Shown here: in pieces, positions 7,346-15,634 of the stretch
Layout: every line of letters starts with the position of its first letter
Numbering within the stretch: position 1 is the stretch's first letter
Origin: Sphingomonas liriopis
GTDB taxonomy: Bacteria > Pseudomonadota > Alphaproteobacteria > Sphingomonadales > Sphingomonadaceae
Direction of reading: 5' to 3'
Assembly: GCF_024211255.1 (NCBI RefSeq)
Contig: NZ_JAMLDY010000006.1
Coordinates: forward strand, 124,001 to 188,000
Length of the DNA stretch: 64,000 nucleotides
The notes under the pieces: model-generated
Database searches by the model: none
Told to the model about the DNA's origin: nothing
The model's input: the letters and a program-made list of their open reading frames with translations, nothing else
Made by a program: the position numbers and the translations under genes

Positions 7346-10306
7346 ATGAAGAAGTTCGAACTGCTCGCCGCATCGGCCCTCGTCATGATGCCGGCGATTC
7401 CCGCCGCCGCACAGACCGCCGATACCACGTCCGCGCAGAATACGGCACCCGCCAACGGCCCCGGCCAGGAGGCGCGCTCGACGCAGAGCGTCGATCCCAA
7501 CGCGGCTTCGGCGGAGAACACCATCGGCGACATCGTCATCACCGCCCAGCGCCAGTCGCAGCGGTTGCAGGATGTGCCGATCGCGGTCAGCGCGTTCAGC
7601 GCGGACAACATCGAAAAGCAGCAGATCGTCAACCCGATCGCGCTGCAACAGTCGCTGCCCAGCATCACCTTCACCAAGACGGGCTATACGACGTCGAGCT
7701 TTACCATCCGCGGCGTCGGCGACCTGTGCGTCGGCGCGACCTGCGACCAGGCGACCGCGATCCACGTCAACGACATGCCGCTGTCGACCACCCGCCTGTT
7801 CGAGAGCGAGTTCTTCGATCTCGAACGCGTCGAGGTGCTGCGCGGGCCGCAGGGGACGCTGTTCGGGCGCAACGCGACGTCGGGCGTGGTCAATTTCATC
7901 ACCGCCAAGCCCGATCTCAGCGGTGTCCACGCCGCGGGCGAATTCGAATACGGCAATTACGATTCGAAGCGCGCGCGCGCGATGTTCAACCTGCCACTCG
8001 GCGACACGCTCGGCATCCGCGTCGCGGGCACCTATCTGAAGCGCGACGGCTATACGTTCAACACCTACGACAACAGCCGCATCGACGGGCGCGACCTCTA
8101 CTCGATCCGCGGTACGCTGTCGTGGGAGCCGTCGAGCGACACGCGCATCGACCTGATCGGCTATTATTTCCGCGAAAAGGACAATCGTAGCCGCATCCAG
8201 AAGCAGCTGTGCCACCGCGATCCCAGCGGCGTGCTCGGCTGCCTGCCCGATACCAAGAGCTACGAGACGACCAACGGCCTGTCGACGCTGGCCGCGGTGC
8301 TGACCTCGACCGAATTCTTCCGCGTCAACAACGCCGCGCTCGCGCCGTTCGCGTTGCAGAGCCTGTACGGCACCGACCCCTATACCGGCGTCGTCAATCC
8401 CGCCGACGTGCGCACCGTGCGCATCGACTACAACCCGACCTATTTCGCCGACGAAGAGCAATATACGGCCAAGATCTTCCACGATTTCGGCCCCGTCAGC
8501 TTCAACTTCACCGGTGGCTATACGCGCAATTCGGTCGACAGCACGGTCGACTATAACCTCGCCGTCGAGGGGTCACTCGCGGCCAATCCCGGCCTCGCCG
8601 CGCTCAACGCCTTCGGGCGCACCGGTGGCGCGGCGCCGTTCCTCAACGGCGTGCGCCAGACGCTGATCCCCAACGGCCCGGCGGGCGGCGTCTGCCAGTC
8701 GGCGGCCGATCCGCGCAACGTCGGCGTCTATGGCGGCAGCAGCGTCGGCTGTTTCCCGCAGAGCCTCGACTTCGACCGGTCGCGGATCAGCAACCGGCAA
8801 TTCTCCGCGGAAGCGCATATCGACAGCCAGTTCGACGGCGCGTTCAACTTCCTGTTGGGCGGCATCTATCTGGACAGCCTCAGCCGCGACAACGACTATT
8901 TCGTCAACGCCTTCGGGCTCGATTACGCCTCGGGCATCCTGGGCGCGGCATCGTCCGCGGCGATCCCCGGCGTGAACGGCAACGCCTTCCTCGGCTCGCC
9001 CTTCTATCGCAACGACACCAAGCGCTTCCGCCTGAAATCCTACGGCATCTTCGGCGAGACCTATTTCAAGTTCAGCGATCGCGCCAAGCTGACGCTGGGC
9101 CTGCGCTACAACCACGACCAGAAATCGGTGCAGGCGCGCAACCTGACGCTCAACGTGCTGACGCCCTATGGCGCCAGCGGGATCGAGAGCGGGCTGAACT
9201 ATGCCGCGGTCGACTTCGACCCGACAACCGCCGGCACGCAGGCCTATGCGTTTCGCGACGTCACATTTGGAAAGCTGACCGGGCGCGCCGTGTTCGATTA
9301 CAAGATCGACGACGACAAGCTGCTCTACGCCTCCTATTCGCGCGGCTACAAATCGGGCGGCATCAACCCGCCGGTCGCCGCGACCTTCTCGGTCCCGACC
9401 GTCTTCACGCCCGAACAGGTCGACGCGTTCGAGATCGGGTCGAAGAACACGTTCCTGTCCGGCGCGTTGCGGCTGAACGTCACCGGTTTCTATTACAAAT
9501 ACAAGGGGTTGCAGCTGAGTCGCATCGTCGCGCGCACGGCGGTGAACGACAATGTCGACGCCAATATCTACGGCGTCGAGGCCGAGGCGGTGATCGCGCC
9601 GGTGCCGCGCTTCGTCGTCAACATGAACGCCAGTTACCTGCACACCGAGATCACGGGGAACAAGGCGCTCATCAACCCGCGCCTGCCCTCGGGCGGCCGC
9701 ACCGACACGGTCATCATCAAGGACATCACCAACGCGTCGAACTGCGTCGTCATCCCCAACGCCGGCGGCGCAGCGGTGGCGAACGGCTTCGTCACCGCGG
9801 TCAACGCCGGGGTGGGGCTGCGCGCACCGACCGCGATCAGCGGCACGGGCACGACCGGCGCCTTCGGCATCTGTTCGGTGCTGCAGGCGCAGGCGGCGGC
9901 GACCAACACGCCGGTGACGGTCACCGACGGCGTCGCGGTCGGGCTGAACGGCAACAAGCTGCCGCAGGCACCGACCTACAAATGGTCGGTGGGCGCGCAA
10001 TATACCGCCGATTTCGCCGGCGGCTGGAGCGTCGTACCGCGCGTCGACCTCAACTATACCGGCAATTTCTCGGCGAGCGTGTTCAACCTCAACGTCGATC
10101 GCGTGCCGGGCTATGAGGTGGTCAATGCGCAGATCCAGCTCAACGCGCCCGACGACCGTTTCTACCTGCGCGCGTTCGTGCAGAACCTGACCGACAACGA
10201 CGCGATCACCGGACAGGCGGTCGCCGACCAGTCGTCGGGCCTCTACACCAACATCTTCACGATCGAACCGCGTCGCTACGGCGCGGCGGTCGGGTTCAAG
10301 TTCTGA
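7346..10306 (+). CDS. TonB-dependent outer-membrane receptor
   Basis: A 986-residue active transporter of the outer membrane. It has a cleavable signal (MKKFELLAASALVMMPAIPAAAQ), a TonB box-like IVITAQR, a plug domain through VEVLRGPQGTLFGRNATSG, and a long 22-strand barrel ending in YGAAVGFKF with a C-terminal Phe. The plug contains an unusual Cys pair (GDLCVGATC). The ligand cannot be told from sequence; such receptors in sphingomonads take up siderophores, vitamins, sugars or aromatic compounds. It stands alone, divergent from folE and followed by a 14-base palindrome at 10316-10329. Confidence 0.93.
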   Translation: MKKFELLAASALVMMPAIPAAAQTADTTSAQNTAPANGPGQEARSTQSVDPNAASAENTIGDIVITAQRQSQRLQDVPIAVSAFSADNIEKQQIVNPIALQQSLPSITFTKTGYTTSSFTIRGVGDLCVGATCDQATAIHVNDMPLSTTRLFESEFFDLERVEVLRGPQGTLFGRNATSGVVNFITAKPDLSGVHAAGEFEYGNYDSKRARAMFNLPLGDTLGIRVAGTYLKRDGYTFNTYDNSRIDGRDLYSIRGTLSWEPSSDTRIDLIGYYFREKDNRSRIQKQLCHRDPSGVLGCLPDTKSYETTNGLSTLAAVLTSTEFFRVNNAALAPFALQSLYGTDPYTGVVNPADVRTVRIDYNPTYFADEEQYTAKIFHDFGPVSFNFTGGYTRNSVDSTVDYNLAVEGSLAANPGLAALNAFGRTGGAAPFLNGVRQTLIPNGPAGGVCQSAADPRNVGVYGGSSVGCFPQSLDFDRSRISNRQFSAEAHIDSQFDGAFNFLLGGIYLDSLSRDNDYFVNAFGLDYASGILGAASSAAIPGVNGNAFLGSPFYRNDTKRFRLKSYGIFGETYFKFSDRAKLTLGLRYNHDQKSVQARNLTLNVLTPYGASGIESGLNYAAVDFDPTTAGTQAYAFRDVTFGKLTGRAVFDYKIDDDKLLYASYSRGYKSGGINPPVAATFSVPTVFTPEQVDAFEIGSKNTFLSGALRLNVTGFYYKYKGLQLSRIVARTAVNDNVDANIYGVEAEAVIAPVPRFVVNMNASYLHTEITGNKALINPRLPSGGRTDTVIIKDITNASNCVVIPNAGGAAVANGFVTAVNAGVGLRAPTAISGTGTTGAFGICSVLQAQAAATNTPVTVTDGVAVGLNGNKLPQAPTYKWSVGAQYTADFAGGWSVVPRVDLNYTGNFSASVFNLNVDRVPGYEVVNAQIQLNAPDDRFYLRAFVQNLTDNDAITGQAVADQSSGLYTNIFTIEPRRYGAAVGFKF

Positions 10307-10389
10307 GCCAAGGATCGGCGACGTCGCCGTTCTGCAACCGTTTCGCCGCCCGATCGCTTGATAGGGCACACAACGGCAGGAGAGCGACG

Positions 10390-10593
10390 ATGACCGAGCC
10401 AAAGGCCGGCGATACCGTGACATGGAAAAGCCATGGCGGCACCGCGCACGGGACGGTGGAAAAGAAGCAGACCAAGGATACCCAGATCAAGGGGCACACC
10501 GTCCGCGCCTCCCCCGACGAGCCGCAGTTCATCGTAAAGAGTGACAACGGAGGAAAGGCGGCGCACAAGGCGAGCGCGCTCAAGAAGGCGTAA
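10390..10593 (+). CDS. DUF2945 / HVA1 TUDOR-like small protein
   Basis: A 67-residue basic protein matching the hypervirulence-associated TUDOR (DUF2945) family: GDTVTWKSHGGTAHGTVEKK then HTVRASPDEPQFIVKSDN and a Lys/Ala-rich end. Family members are tiny beta-barrel proteins of unknown function, often found with stress genes. A good AGGAGAG ribosome site precedes the ATG. The SWIB-domain gene follows 47 bases later on the same strand, so the two may be co-transcribed. Fold call is good and the role is unknown. Confidence 0.85.
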   Translation: MTEPKAGDTVTWKSHGGTAHGTVEKKQTKDTQIKGHTVRASPDEPQFIVKSDNGGKAAHKASALKKA

Positions 10594-10640
10594 ACTCTCA
10601 GCGCCCGGGGATCGACCCCGGCGAAACAGGAAGGAATGCG

Positions 10641-10901
10641 ATGGCTACTGCACCCAAGACCGGCGGCATCCACGCCCCCGTGCAACCCTCCCCCGAGCTC
10701 GGGGCGGTCGTCGGCAACGAGAAGCTGCCGCGCAGCCAGGTGATCAGCAAGGTGTGGGAATATATCAAGTCCAACAACCTGCAGAATCCCGAGAACAAGC
10801 GCGAGATCCTGGCGGACGAAAAGCTCAAGAAGGTCTTCGGCCGCGACAAGGTGACCATGTTCGAGATGAACAAGTACATCGCGCAGCACGTGAAGGCCTG
10901 A
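10641..10901 (+). CDS. SWIB/MDM2 domain protein
   Basis: An 86-residue protein consisting of a SWIB domain (about residues 24-85): LPRSQVISKVWEYIKSNNLQ, then ILADEKLKKVFGRDKVTMF. SWIB domains are known from eukaryotic chromatin remodelers and from chlamydial and other bacterial small proteins, where a DNA-topology role has been suggested. An AGGAAGGA ribosome site precedes the ATG. It forms a pair with the DUF2945 gene. A 14-bp inverted repeat follows at 10918-10959. Function in this organism is not known. Confidence 0.9.
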   Translation: MATAPKTGGIHAPVQPSPELGAVVGNEKLPRSQVISKVWEYIKSNNLQNPENKREILADEKLKKVFGRDKVTMFEMNKYIAQHVKA

Positions 10902-10917
10902 TCGACACGGAATTCGC

Positions 10918-10959
10918 AACGGGAGCATCGCGCCTTCAGCGGCCGGCGATGTTCCCGTT
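10918..10959 (+). terminator. Hairpin downstream of the SWIB gene
   Basis: A 14-bp stem (10918-10931 with 10946-10959, one G-T pair) around a 14-base loop, 17 bases after the SWIB stop codon. There is no T-run, so it is either a weak or Rho-assisted terminator or an mRNA 3'-end stabiliser. Confidence 0.5.
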
Positions 10960-11052
10960 CATTCCGAATACCGGCTGACGGCGCCCGGCCAGTCAGCGAA
11001 TATGGTTGTACTTCGAAAGGTTCAGCCAGCCGCGGTGGCCGAACGGCCGGGC

Positions 11053-11151
11053 TCAGCGCGAGCGCGCGGGAATGAACGGCAACGCGATCGCCGAAGCGAT
11101 GATCATGATCGCACCGGCAGCGACATACAGCCAGAAGGTCAGCGGACGCAT
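11053..11151 (-). CDS. Putative 32-aa single-span membrane peptide
   Basis: A 33-codon frame encoding 32 residues with a hydrophobic stretch WLYVAAGAIMIIASAIALPF and a basic end (ARSR). It looks like a small inner-membrane protein with one membrane span. The start at 11151 lies 3 bases after the stop of the 26-codon frame upstream (TGAgcgATG), and a GGAG is found about 12 bases before it. It is too short for most gene finders. I know no family for it; reality rests on the membrane span plus the coupled arrangement. Confidence 0.4.
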   Translation of the reverse strand: MRPLTFWLYVAAGAIMIIASAIALPFIPARSR

Positions 11152-11154
11152 CGC

Positions 11155-11235
11155 TCAGCGGCTCCGCGACGACGCGGCCGCGCCATAATGCATCGCAATC
11201 CGTGCAGCCCGCGAAGGGCCATCCATAGCGTCCAT
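11155..11235 (-). CDS. Putative 26-aa small protein, upstream partner of the membrane peptide
   Basis: A 27-codon frame (MDAMDGPSRAARIAMHYG at its start, Ser/Arg-rich at its end) with a strong ribosome site: GGGTGGGAG spaced 7 bases from the ATG at 11235. It ends 3 bases before the 32-aa membrane peptide. The protein is soluble and basic, with no recognised motif. It could be a real partner or a leader frame that couples translation of the second gene. Confidence 0.35.
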   Translation of the reverse strand: MDAMDGPSRAARIAMHYGAAASSRSR

Positions 11236-11562
11236 GTCGATTCTCCCACCCCTGAGGACCGGCGGCCTAGCAGCCAATTGTGTCCACATTTTTGCAAATC
11301 GAGACAGGCAGCTGGCGGTCGGCGATATGGCGGTGGGGTGGCACGGCGGGAGCAACGGGGGGAGGCCCGGAACCGCCGTACCATCTCCGATGTGGGGCTG
11401 ACGCATAGGGAAAGCAAGGGGTTGGCAGCCGGGCGCTTGACGCATTGTGCCGCGGCGGGATCGTGTGACGAGCACGAAATGGGTTCTCCCGCCGCGACGG
11501 GCGTATAACGCAGCAACCGCACGTTTCGTCGCTCCCCGAACAGGGCAGCGCAAGAAAACCGG
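11236..11562. other. Gap between tRNA-Arg and the small bicistron, with one structured element
   Basis: No convincing coding region was found in these 327 bases. The notable content is a two-tier inverted repeat at 11451-11496: outer arms CGCGGCGGGA (11451-11460) and its complement (11487-11496), inner arms TCGTG (11461-11465) and CACGA (11473-11477). It lies about 65 bases past the 3' end of the tRNA on the transcribed (minus) strand, so it could end that transcript or mark a small structured RNA. Confidence 0.45.
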
Positions 11563-11639
11563 TGGTGACCCCGCCGCGATTCGAACGCGGGACCTACAGA
11601 TTAGGAATCTGGCGCTCTATCCTGCTGAGCTACGGGGCC
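11563..11639 (-). tRNA. tRNA-Arg (anticodon CCU)
   Basis: A 77-base cloverleaf read on the minus strand. The acceptor stem pairs GGCCCCG with CGGGGTC (one G-T pair), followed by A73 and an encoded CCA. The D-arm is TAGCTCAGCAGGATAGAGC, the anticodon loop is TTCCTAA giving CCT, and the T-arm is CGCGTTCGAATCGCG. It decodes AGG, a rare Arg codon in this genome type. No integrase gene is next to it. Confidence 0.95.
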
Positions 11640-11702
11640 ACTCGCCGCCTGATACCGGCGGCCGCGCGGCCGGTCCAGCCCCGCCCCGCGGCAGGGCGCC
11701 GA

Positions 11703-12134
11703 TCAGTTCGCCTTTTCGGGCGGCACCACCGGCAGTGGCAACGGCGCAACGGGCACGCCCTCCTCGACCAGCGCCTTGGCCTCGGCGACGCTCGCTTGGC
11801 CGTGGATCGGGGCGTTGGCCTCGCTGCCGTCGTGCATCGCCCGCGCGCGGGTGGCGAAGTCGCTGCCGACCCATTGCGACCCTTCCAGCGCCTTCGCCTG
11901 TCGTGCGGCGAGCCGGCGCAGCGCGTCCTTGATCGCGACCGGCGGCGGGGCGTCGCCGCGGCGGTTGCCCTTGGCGGGAATGCCCGGCGCCATCACCGCC
12001 TTGCCGACGCCGGTATCGCCGCAAAGCGGACAGGCGACCTGCCCCGCCGCCGCCTGCGCATCGTAGGCCGCGCTCGACCCGAACCACGCTTCGAACACAT
12101 GCCCGGTGGTGCAGCGCAGGTCGAAGACGATCAC
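11703..12134 (-). CDS. DUF1178 family protein
   Basis: A 143-residue protein of the DUF1178 family, common in alphaproteobacteria. The N-terminal half has the conserved VFDLRCTTGHVFEAWFGSS and a CPLCG turn; together with Cys at RCTTGH these could bind zinc. The C-terminal half is Ala/Pro-rich. The GTG start at 12134 overlaps the stop of the nitrilase gene as GTGA, so the two are translationally coupled. Family function is unknown. Its constant neighbours in alphaproteobacteria (nitrilase, glutaredoxin, ComF) suggest a housekeeping or redox-repair role, which is inference only. Confidence 0.9.
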   Translation of the reverse strand: MIVFDLRCTTGHVFEAWFGSSAAYDAQAAAGQVACPLCGDTGVGKAVMAPGIPAKGNRRGDAPPPVAIKDALRRLAARQAKALEGSQWVGSDFATRARAMHDGSEANAPIHGQASVAEAKALVEEGVPVAPLPLPVVPPEKAN

Positions 12135-12952
12135 GCCCGCGTCACCGCAGGGATCCTGCGGGCGTGCTCCAGCACGGGAATCCGCCCGCGCACCTCGGCA
12201 ATCCGCGCAAGGTCGAACTCGGCGAGCCCCAGCCCGCGCGCGTCGCCCATGTCGAGCAGCACGTCGCCCCACGGATCGACGACCAGCGAATGACCATACG
12301 TGATGCGTCCATCCTCATGCGCACCGGTCTGCGCCGCCGCCACGACGAAGCACCCCGTCTCGATCGCGCGGGCGCGCAGCAGCGCATGCCAGTGCGCAAG
12401 ACCGGTCGGGCGGGTGAAGGCGGCTGGGATGCCAAGCACCTGCGCCCCCGCCCCGGCCAGCGCGGCGTACAGAGCTGGAAAACGCAGGTCGTAACAGATC
12501 GACAGGCCCAGCGCGCCGGCCGGCGTATCGACGACGACCGCGCTCTCGCCGGGGGCATAAGCGGCGGATTCGCGCCAGCTCTCGCCGGTCGGCAGATCGA
12601 CGTCGAACAGGTGCAGCTTGTCGTAGCGCGCACGGATCGCCCCGTCGGCGTCGATGACGAAGGCGCGATTGGCGAACCGGCCATCCTCGCCCCGCACCGC
12701 CAGCGAGCCGAGATGCACCCAGATGCCCGCCTTCGCCGCCGCCTCGCGGACAATCGTCAGCACCGGGTCGTCGCACTCGGCATGGATCGACGCCGCCGCG
12801 CGCGCGCGATCGCGGTCGATCAGCCCGGCCATCTCGGGCGCGAACACCATCCCGGCGCCGTTCGCCGCCGCCGCGGCGATGCCGTGGCGCAGGTCGGCGG
12901 CGTTGACGGCGGGATCGATCCCGCTCGTCATCTGCAACAGCGCGATCCGCAT
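12131..12952 (-). CDS. Carbon-nitrogen hydrolase (Nit1/omega-amidase-like)
   Basis: A nitrilase-superfamily amidase of 273 residues. The catalytic triad is visible as Glu40 (VFAPEM), Lys112 (RYDKLHLFD) and Cys153 (SICYDLRFP). The DKLHLFDVD and YDLRFP context is that of the Nit1/Nit2 branch, which hydrolyses deaminated glutathione or alpha-ketoglutaramate, rather than true nitrilases. The glutaredoxin gene lies 9 bases upstream in the same transcript, which supports a glutathione-repair role. It overlaps DUF1178 by 4 bases. Exact substrate is inferred. Confidence 0.9.
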   Translation of the reverse strand: MRIALLQMTSGIDPAVNAADLRHGIAAAAANGAGMVFAPEMAGLIDRDRARAAASIHAECDDPVLTIVREAAAKAGIWVHLGSLAVRGEDGRFANRAFVIDADGAIRARYDKLHLFDVDLPTGESWRESAAYAPGESAVVVDTPAGALGLSICYDLRFPALYAALAGAGAQVLGIPAAFTRPTGLAHWHALLRARAIETGCFVVAAAQTGAHEDGRITYGHSLVVDPWGDVLLDMGDARGLGLAEFDLARIAEVRGRIPVLEHARRIPAVTRA

Positions 12953-12961
12953 CGCGATCGA

Positions 12962-13219
12962 TCAGCTTGCGAGCAGCGGGTCGAGCCCCCCGCGTGCGTC
13001 CAGCGCGGCGAGATCGTCCGATCCGCCGATATGGCGGCCGTCGATGAAGACCTGTGGCACGGTGGTCCGGCCTTGCGCACGCTGGATCATCTCCTGCCGC
13101 TGCGGCCCGCCCATCGTGATGTCATATTCCTGGGGCGCCACGCCCTTGTCGGCGAGCAGGCGCATCGCGCGCGAACAATAAGGACAGAATGCCTTGGTGT
13201 AGATTTCGACCTTTGCCAT
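12962..13219 (-). CDS. grxC: Glutaredoxin 3
   Basis: An 85-residue dithiol glutaredoxin with the active site CPYC at residues 12-15, the cis-Pro segment RTTVPQVFIDGRHIGG and the glutathione-binding GGSDDL. It reduces protein disulfides using glutathione in the cytoplasm. It lies between comF-like and nitrilase genes on the minus strand, a conserved alphaproteobacterial order. Length and motifs match GrxC closely. Confidence 0.95.
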   Translation of the reverse strand: MAKVEIYTKAFCPYCSRAMRLLADKGVAPQEYDITMGGPQRQEMIQRAQGRTTVPQVFIDGRHIGGSDDLAALDARGGLDPLLAS

Positions 13220-13250
13220 GCGCTTGAGGTGTGGGCTCGGGCGCCGCTTG

Positions 13251-14006
13251 TCAATCGCCGCCCTCCCCGTCGGCGATCACGCGCGCCCAGCACAGCACGG
13301 TGACCGACGCCGCACCCGCCGCGAGCAGCGCGCGCGTGCACGCCGCCGCGGTCGCACCGCTGGTATAGACGTCGTCGACCAGCCCGATCGCCTTGCCCCG
13401 GACCCGCGCCGGATCGGGCACCGCAAACGCGCCGGCCACCGCTTGTCGCCGGCCGCGATGGCCGAGGCCGCGCAGCACCGCGGTCCCCCGCCGCCGCACT
13501 AGCGCAAACGGATCGTGCGCCAGGCCCATCCGCCGCTGCAACGCCGCCGCGATCAGCCCCGCCTGGTTGTAGCCGCGCGACCACAGCCGCCAGCGGTGCA
13601 GCGGCACCGGCACCAGCAGGTCGAGCCCCGCCGGCATCACCGGTACGATCCGCTCCGCCATCGTGGCGGCGACGCCGATCCGGCCGCCATATTTCAGCTT
13701 CAACGCCAGCTGCCGCGCGACCGAGCCATAGGCGACCGCGGCGCGCACCCCGGCATGACGCGGCGGATCGGCGAGGCAGGCGGCGCAGCACGCGCCGGGG
13801 CCACGATCGAAAGAGAACGGCAAATTGCATCCCGCACACCACGGCGGCCCGAGCAGGTGCAGCCCGCTCCAGCAGGCGGCGCAGAAGCGATGATCGGCGG
13901 CGACCGGCACGCCGCAGCCGGGGCAGCGCGGCGGCAAGGCCAGCGCGACGAGGTGCCCCGCGCCGTGGCGGGCGAGCCGGACGATATGGGCGGCGGTGGC
14001 CGTCAT
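13251..14006 (-). CDS. ComF-family amidophosphoribosyltransferase-like protein
   Basis: A 251-residue ComF-type protein. An N-terminal zinc-finger region has paired cysteines (CPGCG, FCAAC, WCAGC, CCAAC). The C-terminal phosphoribosyltransferase fold has the PRPP loop IGLVDDVYTSGATAAAC and the LLVPVPLHRWRLWSRGYNQA signature. ComF supports DNA uptake in naturally competent bacteria, but the gene is widespread in non-competent ones. The start at 14006 gives the usual length. It is divergent from the methyltransferase at 14049 and is the first gene of the minus-strand group. Confidence 0.92.
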   Translation of the reverse strand: MTATAAHIVRLARHGAGHLVALALPPRCPGCGVPVAADHRFCAACWSGLHLLGPPWCAGCNLPFSFDRGPGACCAACLADPPRHAGVRAAVAYGSVARQLALKLKYGGRIGVAATMAERIVPVMPAGLDLLVPVPLHRWRLWSRGYNQAGLIAAALQRRMGLAHDPFALVRRRGTAVLRGLGHRGRRQAVAGAFAVPDPARVRGKAIGLVDDVYTSGATAAACTRALLAAGAASVTVLCWARVIADGEGGD

Positions 14007-14048
14007 GACCGCTTGTCGCCCGCCGCCGCAGCGGGCACAAGCCGGCGC

Positions 14049-14891
14049 GTGAACGCCCCCGCCGACATCTTCGATCGCCACGCGCGCCGCCATCGCCGGG
14101 ATCGCGCCGCGGCGGGCGATTATCCGGCGCACGCCTTCCTGCGCGACGTGATGGTCGATGGCCTGCTCGAACGGCTGGACGTGGTGAAACGGACCTTCGC
14201 CGACGTGCTCGACATCGGTACCCCTGATGCGGGAATCGCCGTGCCCGGCGCCCACATCGCGCGGGTCGATCCCGGCTTCGGTTTCGCGCGCCGCGTCGGC
14301 GGCGTGCAGGCCGACGAGGACCGCCTGCCGTTCGCCGACGCCAGTTTCGACGCGGTGGTCAGCGCGGGCGTGCTCGACCAGGTTGGCGACCTGCCCGGCG
14401 CGCTGTCGCTGATCCGCCGGACGCTGCGGCCCGATGGCGTGTTCCTGGGCGCATTCCTAGGCGGCGGCAGCCTGCCGGCGTTGCGCGCGGCGTTGCGCGT
14501 CGCGGAGGGCGAACGGCCCGCCGCGCGGCTGCATCCGCAGGTCGACGTGCGCTCGGCGGGCGACCTGCTGGTGCGCGCCGGCTTTACGCTGCCGGTCGCC
14601 GATGTCGAGACGCTCGACGTCCGCTACGCCAGCCTCGGCCGCTTGCTCGACGATCTGCGCGGCATGGCGGCGAGCAACATCCTGACCGCGCGCACCGCGA
14701 TGACGCGCGACACGCTCGCCCGCGCCGCCGCCGCCTTCGCCGACGCGGCGGGGCCCGACGGGCGCACCACCGAACGCTTCGCGATCGTCTTCGTCACCGG
14801 CTGGGCGCCCGACGCCTCGCAACCGCAGCCCGCCCGCCGCGGAAGCGCCACCGCCTCGCTCGCCGCCGCGCTACGCACCGGCGGCTCCTGA
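14049..14891 (+). CDS. SAM-dependent methyltransferase (BioC/NDUFAF5-like)
   Basis: A class I methyltransferase of 280 residues from a GTG at 14049. Motif I is in ADVLDIGTPDAG, the acidic loop is VDPGFGFARR, and the post-II stretch is LPFADASFDAVVSAGVLDQV. The opening APADIFDRHARRHRRDRAA and the late region NILTARTAMTRDTL resemble the alphaproteobacterial relatives of NDUFAF5, which hydroxylates or methylates complex I assembly targets, and of BioC. Substrate cannot be fixed from sequence. It is divergent from the ComF gene with about 42 bases between start codons. Confidence 0.87.
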   Translation: MNAPADIFDRHARRHRRDRAAAGDYPAHAFLRDVMVDGLLERLDVVKRTFADVLDIGTPDAGIAVPGAHIARVDPGFGFARRVGGVQADEDRLPFADASFDAVVSAGVLDQVGDLPGALSLIRRTLRPDGVFLGAFLGGGSLPALRAALRVAEGERPAARLHPQVDVRSAGDLLVRAGFTLPVADVETLDVRYASLGRLLDDLRGMAASNILTARTAMTRDTLARAAAAFADAAGPDGRTTERFAIVFVTGWAPDASQPQPARRGSATASLAAALRTGGS

Positions 14892-14921
14892 GGCGGGCGA
14901 CCTTCGGCATCGCAAAGGATT

Positions 14922-15154
14922 CCTCTCCCGCCAGGGCAGGGCCATTGCCTATGACGGATCGGCTGACGGCTCCCTTAATCCTTCGTCACCCGGACTTGGT
15001 CCGGGGTCCACCGGGCCGCACGCGCCCGAAAAGAGGTTAAAGCGCCACGCTTGCCGTGCCGTGGACCCCGGAACACGTCCGGGGTGACGGAGTATGCTGG
15101 GCTTCTGACTGGCCCCTTGGTCATATGCGATTGCCCTGCCCGCCAGGGGGAGGG
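14922..15154. repeat. Composite repeat: family G arms enclosing a family B palindrome
   Basis: Outer inverted arms (CCTCTCCCGCCAGGGCAGGG at the left; its relative ending CCCGCCAGGGGGAGGG at the right) enclose a family B element at 14984-15089 whose own arms read CGTCACCC-GGACTTG and the complement. The middle is a short spacer with weak similarity to the other copies. A second composite of the same design is at 32145-32375. No gene lies within the 298-base gap. Confidence 0.8.
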
Positions 15155-15189
15155 AATATCTCGTCACCGCACTTCCATGCCGATCGGCC

Positions 15190-15579
15190 CTAAGCGAGCA
15201 TTCCGCCGTCGGGATCCTGCGCCAGGATACGCCCCATCGCCTCGAACAGCGCGTCCATCGCCACCGGTTTGAACAGCACTTCGTCCGCCCCCGCCGCGAG
15301 GCAGCGTTCGCGCAGGTCGAGCGCGGTGTCGGCGGTGATGACGATGATCGGCACCTGCGCCTTGGCATCGTCGCGGGCTCGGATGTGGCGGATCGCGGTG
15401 ATGCCGTCCATGCCCGGCATGCGCAGGTCGACGAGCAGCATGTCGAAATCCTGCGCGTCGAGCGCGGCCAGTCCGGCTTCGGCGCTTTCGGCCTCCACCA
15501 TGGTCGCGCCGGCGACGTCGAGCATGTCACGCACGACCCGGCGGTTCATCCGGTCGTCCTCGATGAACAGGACGTTCAT
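15190..15579 (-). CDS. CheY-like single-domain response regulator
   Basis: A 129-residue receiver domain without output domain. The acidic pocket is EDD at residues 7-9, the phosphorylatable Asp is in LLVDLRMPGMDG (about residue 51), the switch Thr is in IIVITADTA, and the conserved Lys is in VLFKPV. It lies 55 bases downstream of the hybrid kinase gene on the same strand and is most likely its phosphorelay partner. It probably acts by protein contact, since there is no DNA-binding or enzymatic domain. Confidence 0.93.
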   Translation of the reverse strand: MNVLFIEDDRMNRRVVRDMLDVAGATMVEAESAEAGLAALDAQDFDMLLVDLRMPGMDGITAIRHIRARDDAKAQVPIIVITADTALDLRERCLAAGADEVLFKPVAMDALFEAMGRILAQDPDGGMLA

Positions 15580-15634
15580 CGCGCGGGCCGGGTTGCAAGG
15601 GTTTGGGGCGCCAACATGATCTCGCGTCTACGCT

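Noticed and set aside
8573..10423. A 616-codon open frame on the minus strand
   Set aside because: Antisense to a TonB receptor with clear motifs.
11563..11639. tRNA-Arg as an integration site for a mobile island
   Set aside because: No integrase or duplicated tRNA 3' end is seen within the window.
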